64,000 nucleotides of DNA from Firm-04 sp045596625 (lineage in GTDB: Bacteria; Bacillota; Clostridia; Oscillospirales; Ruminococcaceae): NCBI GenBank assembly GCA_045596625.1, contig JAZOCU010000007.1, positions 1 to 64,000 on the forward strand, in the 5' to 3' direction. Shown here piece by piece: positions 61,007 to 64,000 of this stretch. The translations under genes were made by a program, and so were the position numbers. Below the pieces are notes generated by a model. That model had not been told where the DNA came from and did not search any database. It worked only from the letters and a program-made list of their open reading frames with translations. Each line of letters begins with the position of its first letter. Positions within the stretch are counted from its first letter, which is position 1.

Positions 61007-63484
61007 ATGCCCGATTTACCGCAGGGCAGGATTGCGCAGGTCGCATTGAATGCTGCCGGATTGGGCTATGACCGACTTTACAGCTATCGGATTCCTGCCG
61101 ATCTGGCGCAATCAGTGCAGCCCGGCGTACGAGTGGCGGTTCCCTTTGGCAGAGGCAATCGGCGACGGATCGCCATGGTGCTTGCAGTCACCGTACAGAC
61201 AGAAGCATTGGAAACACGCAAGCTCAAGCCCATTGCGGCGGTGCTGGATACGGCACCGGTTCTGACGGATGAGCTGCTTTCTTTGGTAGAATGGCTCTAT
61301 GAGCATACACTTTGTACATGGTTTGATGCCGTAAAAGCTGTGCTGCCGGGCGGGATGCAGATCCGCTTGGAGGAGCATTATCTTCCTGTGCCAAAACCTG
61401 ACGCAGTCATACTGACAGAGCAGGAGGAAAATCTGCTTTCGATGATCCTTCATGCACAATCACAGCGGGAACGGGATCTTTTGCTGCAGTCTGACGGCAG
61501 TGGAAACAATGAAAAACAGGCGGTGCTGGAATCGCTGGCGGAGAAAGGCTGCTTGGTTGCAGTCACAGAGGGAAAACGCGCCGTAGGTGACAGTACACAG
61601 CAGATGCTGCGGCTGACTGCAGCGTTTCTTGCGGATGAAAGCAAGTTTTATCCCACGCCAAAGCAGCGGGATGCCATTGCCGTTCTGCGGGAACATACCT
61701 CCCTATCCGCCAAGGAATGCGCCTATTATGCAGGCGTATCGGAAAGTGTTGTGAATAAATTGGTGAAATCGGGGATCGCAGAGCGCTATGCGATGTCGCT
61801 GCTGCGAGTGCCGCGGGATGCTGTGGCAACGATTTCGCCCAAAGATACTGTGCTGAGCGAGCAGCAGCAGGCTGCCTATGATGCGGTTGCTGAGACGATG
61901 CTTGCAAAACGCGCAGCTGCGTTTTTATTATATGGCGTAACCGGCAGCGGAAAAACTGCCGTATTTGAACAGCTGATCGCATTGGCGCTGGAAGAAGGCA
62001 GACAAGCCTTGCTGCTGCTGCCAGAGATCGCATTGACACCGCAGATCGTGCAGTATTTTCAAGCTCGGTTTGGAAATCGTGTGGCACTGCTGCACAGCGG
62101 ATTATCTCTTGGACAACGACTGGATACCGATAAGCTGATCCGCAGCGGTGAGGTGCAGATCGTGATTGGCACCAGAAGCGCCGTGTTTGCGCCTCTTTCC
62201 AATCTGGGATTGATCATTCTGGATGAAGAGGGTGAGCATTCCTATAAATCCGATCAGTCTCCACGCTATCATGCCGCCGATGTGGCGAAGGCTCGCTGCC
62301 GAACGCATCAGGCAGCCTTGGTGCTGGCATCGGCAACACCATCGCTGGAAAGCCGATATCTGGCAGAGCGCGGTGTTTATCGGCTGCTGACTATGACAAA
62401 GCGTTATAATCAGGCACCGCTGCCGCAGGTTTCGGTTGTGGATATGAATATCGAACGGGCAAACGGAAACGGCAGTCCGTTTTCTATGGCATTGGCAGAG
62501 GCATTGCAGGAAAATCTGAAAAAAGGTGAGCAGAGTATTCTGCTTCTGAATCGCAGAGGCTATCACACTCTGCTGCAATGTACCAAATGCTATGAGCCGG
62601 TATATTGTCCGAATTGTTCGGTCCCCATGACCTATCACAAGCCAAACAACAGTTTGCTGTGCCATTATTGCGGTGCAGTACAGCCGCCGGCAACAGAATG
62701 TCCTGCCTGCGGCAATGAAAAGCTGCGGCAGATGGGCTTTGGTACCCAGAAGCTTGAGGAAGAATTGCAGCTTCTGCTTCCGCAGGCAAGGATCCTGCGG
62801 ATGGATGCAGATACAACAATGACAAGAACCGCCTATGAAACAGGCTTTCGAGCCTTTGCAAACGGCGAATATGATATATTGGCAGGCACCCAGATGATCG
62901 GTAAGGGCTTGGATTTTCCCAATGTAACACTGGTTGGTGTGGTGTCGATCGACAAGGCACTGTATGCAGGCGATTTTCGCAGCTATGAACGTACTTTTTC
63001 CCTGATCACGCAGGTGGTTGGCAGAGGCGGCAGAGGAAGAAATCCCGGCCGTGCGATCCTGCAGACGCATATGCCGGATCATTATGTGCTCAATCTGGCA
63101 GCAGCGCAGGATTATGACAGCTTTTATCAAGAGGAGCTGGCGCTGCGCCGCGCACTGATGTTTCCGCCGATCTGCGATATCTGTGTCATTGGGTTTTCCG
63201 GTGTTTGGGAGGATAAAGTACAGGCTGCAGCCAAGCGTTTTGTCATATTGCTGCGGGATACCATCCAAAAAGAGCAGTTCAAGCTGCCGCTTCGTGTGCT
63301 TGGCCCTGTGCCGGCAAGCTATGGCAGATTGAATGGCAAATATCGCTGGAGAGTGCTGCTCAAATGCAAAAATACAACGCAAATGCGGCAATTCATCCGA
63401 ACGGTCATTGAACGGGCCGCCACAGACAGACAGTTTGCTTCCGTGCAGCTTTTTGCGGATATGAATGGAGATTGCGGTGTATGA
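61007..63484 (+). CDS. priA: primosomal protein N' (replication restart helicase)
   Basis: An 825-residue SF2 helicase that reloads the replisome at stalled forks. N-terminal 3'-DNA-binding domain (YDRLYSYRIPADLAQSVQPGVRVAVPFG), Walker A LLYGVTGSGKTAVFE, motif II LIILDEEGEHSYKSDQSPRYHAADV, and eight zinc-binding cysteines in four C-x2-C knuckles (CTKCYEPVYCPNC; CHYCGAVQPPATECPAC), then GFGTQKLEEEL, the helicase motifs GTQMIGKGLDFPNVTLVGVV and TQVVGRGGRGRNPGRAILQT. An ~80-residue insert with a winged-helix-like LSAKECAYYAGVSESVVNKLVKSG occurs in the N-terminal half. ATG 61007 follows GGAAGGGAGG. Last complete gene of the operon. Confidence 0.96.
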   Translation: MPDLPQGRIAQVALNAAGLGYDRLYSYRIPADLAQSVQPGVRVAVPFGRGNRRRIAMVLAVTVQTEALETRKLKPIAAVLDTAPVLTDELLSLVEWLYEHTLCTWFDAVKAVLPGGMQIRLEEHYLPVPKPDAVILTEQEENLLSMILHAQSQRERDLLLQSDGSGNNEKQAVLESLAEKGCLVAVTEGKRAVGDSTQQMLRLTAAFLADESKFYPTPKQRDAIAVLREHTSLSAKECAYYAGVSESVVNKLVKSGIAERYAMSLLRVPRDAVATISPKDTVLSEQQQAAYDAVAETMLAKRAAAFLLYGVTGSGKTAVFEQLIALALEEGRQALLLLPEIALTPQIVQYFQARFGNRVALLHSGLSLGQRLDTDKLIRSGEVQIVIGTRSAVFAPLSNLGLIILDEEGEHSYKSDQSPRYHAADVAKARCRTHQAALVLASATPSLESRYLAERGVYRLLTMTKRYNQAPLPQVSVVDMNIERANGNGSPFSMALAEALQENLKKGEQSILLLNRRGYHTLLQCTKCYEPVYCPNCSVPMTYHKPNNSLLCHYCGAVQPPATECPACGNEKLRQMGFGTQKLEEELQLLLPQARILRMDADTTMTRTAYETGFRAFANGEYDILAGTQMIGKGLDFPNVTLVGVVSIDKALYAGDFRSYERTFSLITQVVGRGGRGRNPGRAILQTHMPDHYVLNLAAAQDYDSFYQEELALRRALMFPPICDICVIGFSGVWEDKVQAAAKRFVILLRDTIQKEQFKLPLRVLGPVPASYGRLNGKYRWRVLLKCKNTTQMRQFIRTVIERAATDRQFASVQLFADMNGDCGV

Positions 63485-63512
63485 AAGATAAAACAGGAAA
63501 AAAGAAACTTTG

Positions 63513-64000
63513 ATGCGGCTGTTTTACTTGCACCGAAAAGAAATCATCATTAGGCTGATTTTGTTGACGATGCTGCTGCTTTTCGGTTATATTCTGCTTT
63601 GTATGCGTGTTTGTCCCAAATGGGAAAAACGACAGATCGAGGTTGTGACGGAAGCTGCAATGGACAGTCCGCTGATCGATCCCGAAGGTATGACACAGGA
63701 AACCAGAATCCTGCCCCCCGAAGGATATACAAGAACAGAGGCGGAAGAATCCAGTTTTACCGCATTTTTGCGGCATCAGCCTGTGTTTGCGCATGGCAGT
63801 CTGATTTATGTGCATGACGGCTCTGCCAAATCCTCGGCGTGCGCTGCAGCGGTATATACTATGGATACCGGAACAGCAAATCTGCAGCAATGTGCCGACA
63901 GCATCATTCGTCTGTACAGTGAATATTATCGCTTACAGGGAATGTCGGACAAAATTGCCTTTCATACCACCAGCGGCTTCTTGCTGGATTACGAAACATG
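63513..64000 (+). CDS. DUF4846-like membrane-anchored protein (partial, runs off window)
   Basis: Open from ATG 63513 to the window end without a stop (at least 162 residues). A short basic N-terminus and one transmembrane helix (LILLTMLLLFGYILLCM) precede an extracytoplasmic region with ILPPEGYTRTEAEESSFTAFLRH, QPVFAHGSLIYVHDGS, AAAVYTMDTGTANLQQCADSIIRLYSEYY and IAFHTTSGFLLDYE. These match my memory of the DUF4846 family, whose function is unknown. The start is 28 bp after priA, with AGGAAAAAAG as a weak site; a 10-codon ORF (63481-63513) ends at this ATG (TGATG) but is probably chance. Confidence 0.72.
   Translation, partial: MRLFYLHRKEIIIRLILLTMLLLFGYILLCMRVCPKWEKRQIEVVTEAAMDSPLIDPEGMTQETRILPPEGYTRTEAEESSFTAFLRHQPVFAHGSLIYVHDGSAKSSACAAAVYTMDTGTANLQQCADSIIRLYSEYYRLQGMSDKIAFHTTSGFLLDYET

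Noticed and set aside
63481..63513. 10-codon ORF between priA and the DUF4846-like gene
   Set aside because: It overlaps the next start (TGATG) but is Lys-rich, without its own ribosome binding site; probably chance.

Overview
This window looks like chromosomal DNA of a fibre-degrading Ruminococcus-type Firmicute (Oscillospiraceae). The evidence is a GH48 cellulase with a C-terminal dockerin, a scaffoldin-like protein with cohesin-like modules plus its own dockerin, a dockerin-tagged leucine-rich-repeat protein and a decayed dockerin fragment, set beside ordinary Firmicute housekeeping genes (RemA, YicC, rpsF-ssb-rpsR, a SpoVK-like AAA ATPase). Base composition is moderate, and near-consensus sigma-A promoters (TTGACA/TTGCAA - 17 bp - TATAAT) can be read upstream of many transcription units. 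Species assignment is inference.

Layout. 1-640: the 3' end of a 23S rRNA gene, then a separate strong promoter driving tRNA-Lys(CTT), tRNA-Glu(CTC), 5S rRNA and tRNA-Asn(GTT), closed by a terminator. 640-4.3 kb: a frameshifted dockerin relic, gapA, a degenerate histidine-kinase-like protein and a lone class III pseudopilin. 4.3-11.8 kb (minus): envelope block of a BspA-type LRR-dockerin protein, a large GT-C-like membrane protein, an LtaS-family phosphotransferase, and a separately promoted four-TM protein. 12-16.5 kb (plus): aspartate kinase, a cytidylate-kinase-like protein and an EpsC/CapD-type sugar dehydratase. 16.5-22.8 kb (minus): ileS, fruK, a small membrane protein and a MATE transporter. 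22.9-30.8 kb (minus): scaffoldin-like gene with a 41-threonine linker, two overlapping ATP-grasp ligase genes, xylB, xylA and a hypothetical membrane protein. 30.8-33.2 kb (minus): PcrA/UvrD helicase.

33.4-41.5 kb (plus): AI-2E-family permease, nadA, two tandem paralogous membrane proteins whose extracytoplasmic ends resemble pseudopilin heads, a zinc-ribbon membrane protein, tyrS, a CbbX/SpoVK-like ATPase and a cyclophilin. 41.6-55.5 kb (minus): rpsF-ssb-rpsR, a phosphodiester-glycosidase-domain protein, a GT2-GtrA fusion, a GH3 beta-glucosidase operon with a patatin-like lipase, and a Gld-type ABC exporter with GldG and DUF4340 partners. 55.5-58.8 kb (plus): the GH48-dockerin gene behind a strong promoter and a long, structured leader. 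58.9-64 kb (plus): yicC, remA, gmk, rpoZ, priA and a DUF4846 gene that runs off the window.

Working together: GH48 and the scaffoldin would act outside the cell on cellulose; the GH3 enzyme has no signal peptide and would finish oligosaccharide hydrolysis in the cytoplasm; xylA/xylB feed xylose into the pentose phosphate pathway. No phage, transposase or CRISPR array was seen. The items most worth following up are the pilin-head/multi-TM paralog pair, the pseudo-histidine kinase, the tandem ATP-grasp genes beside the scaffoldin, the dockerin relic and the GH48 leader.
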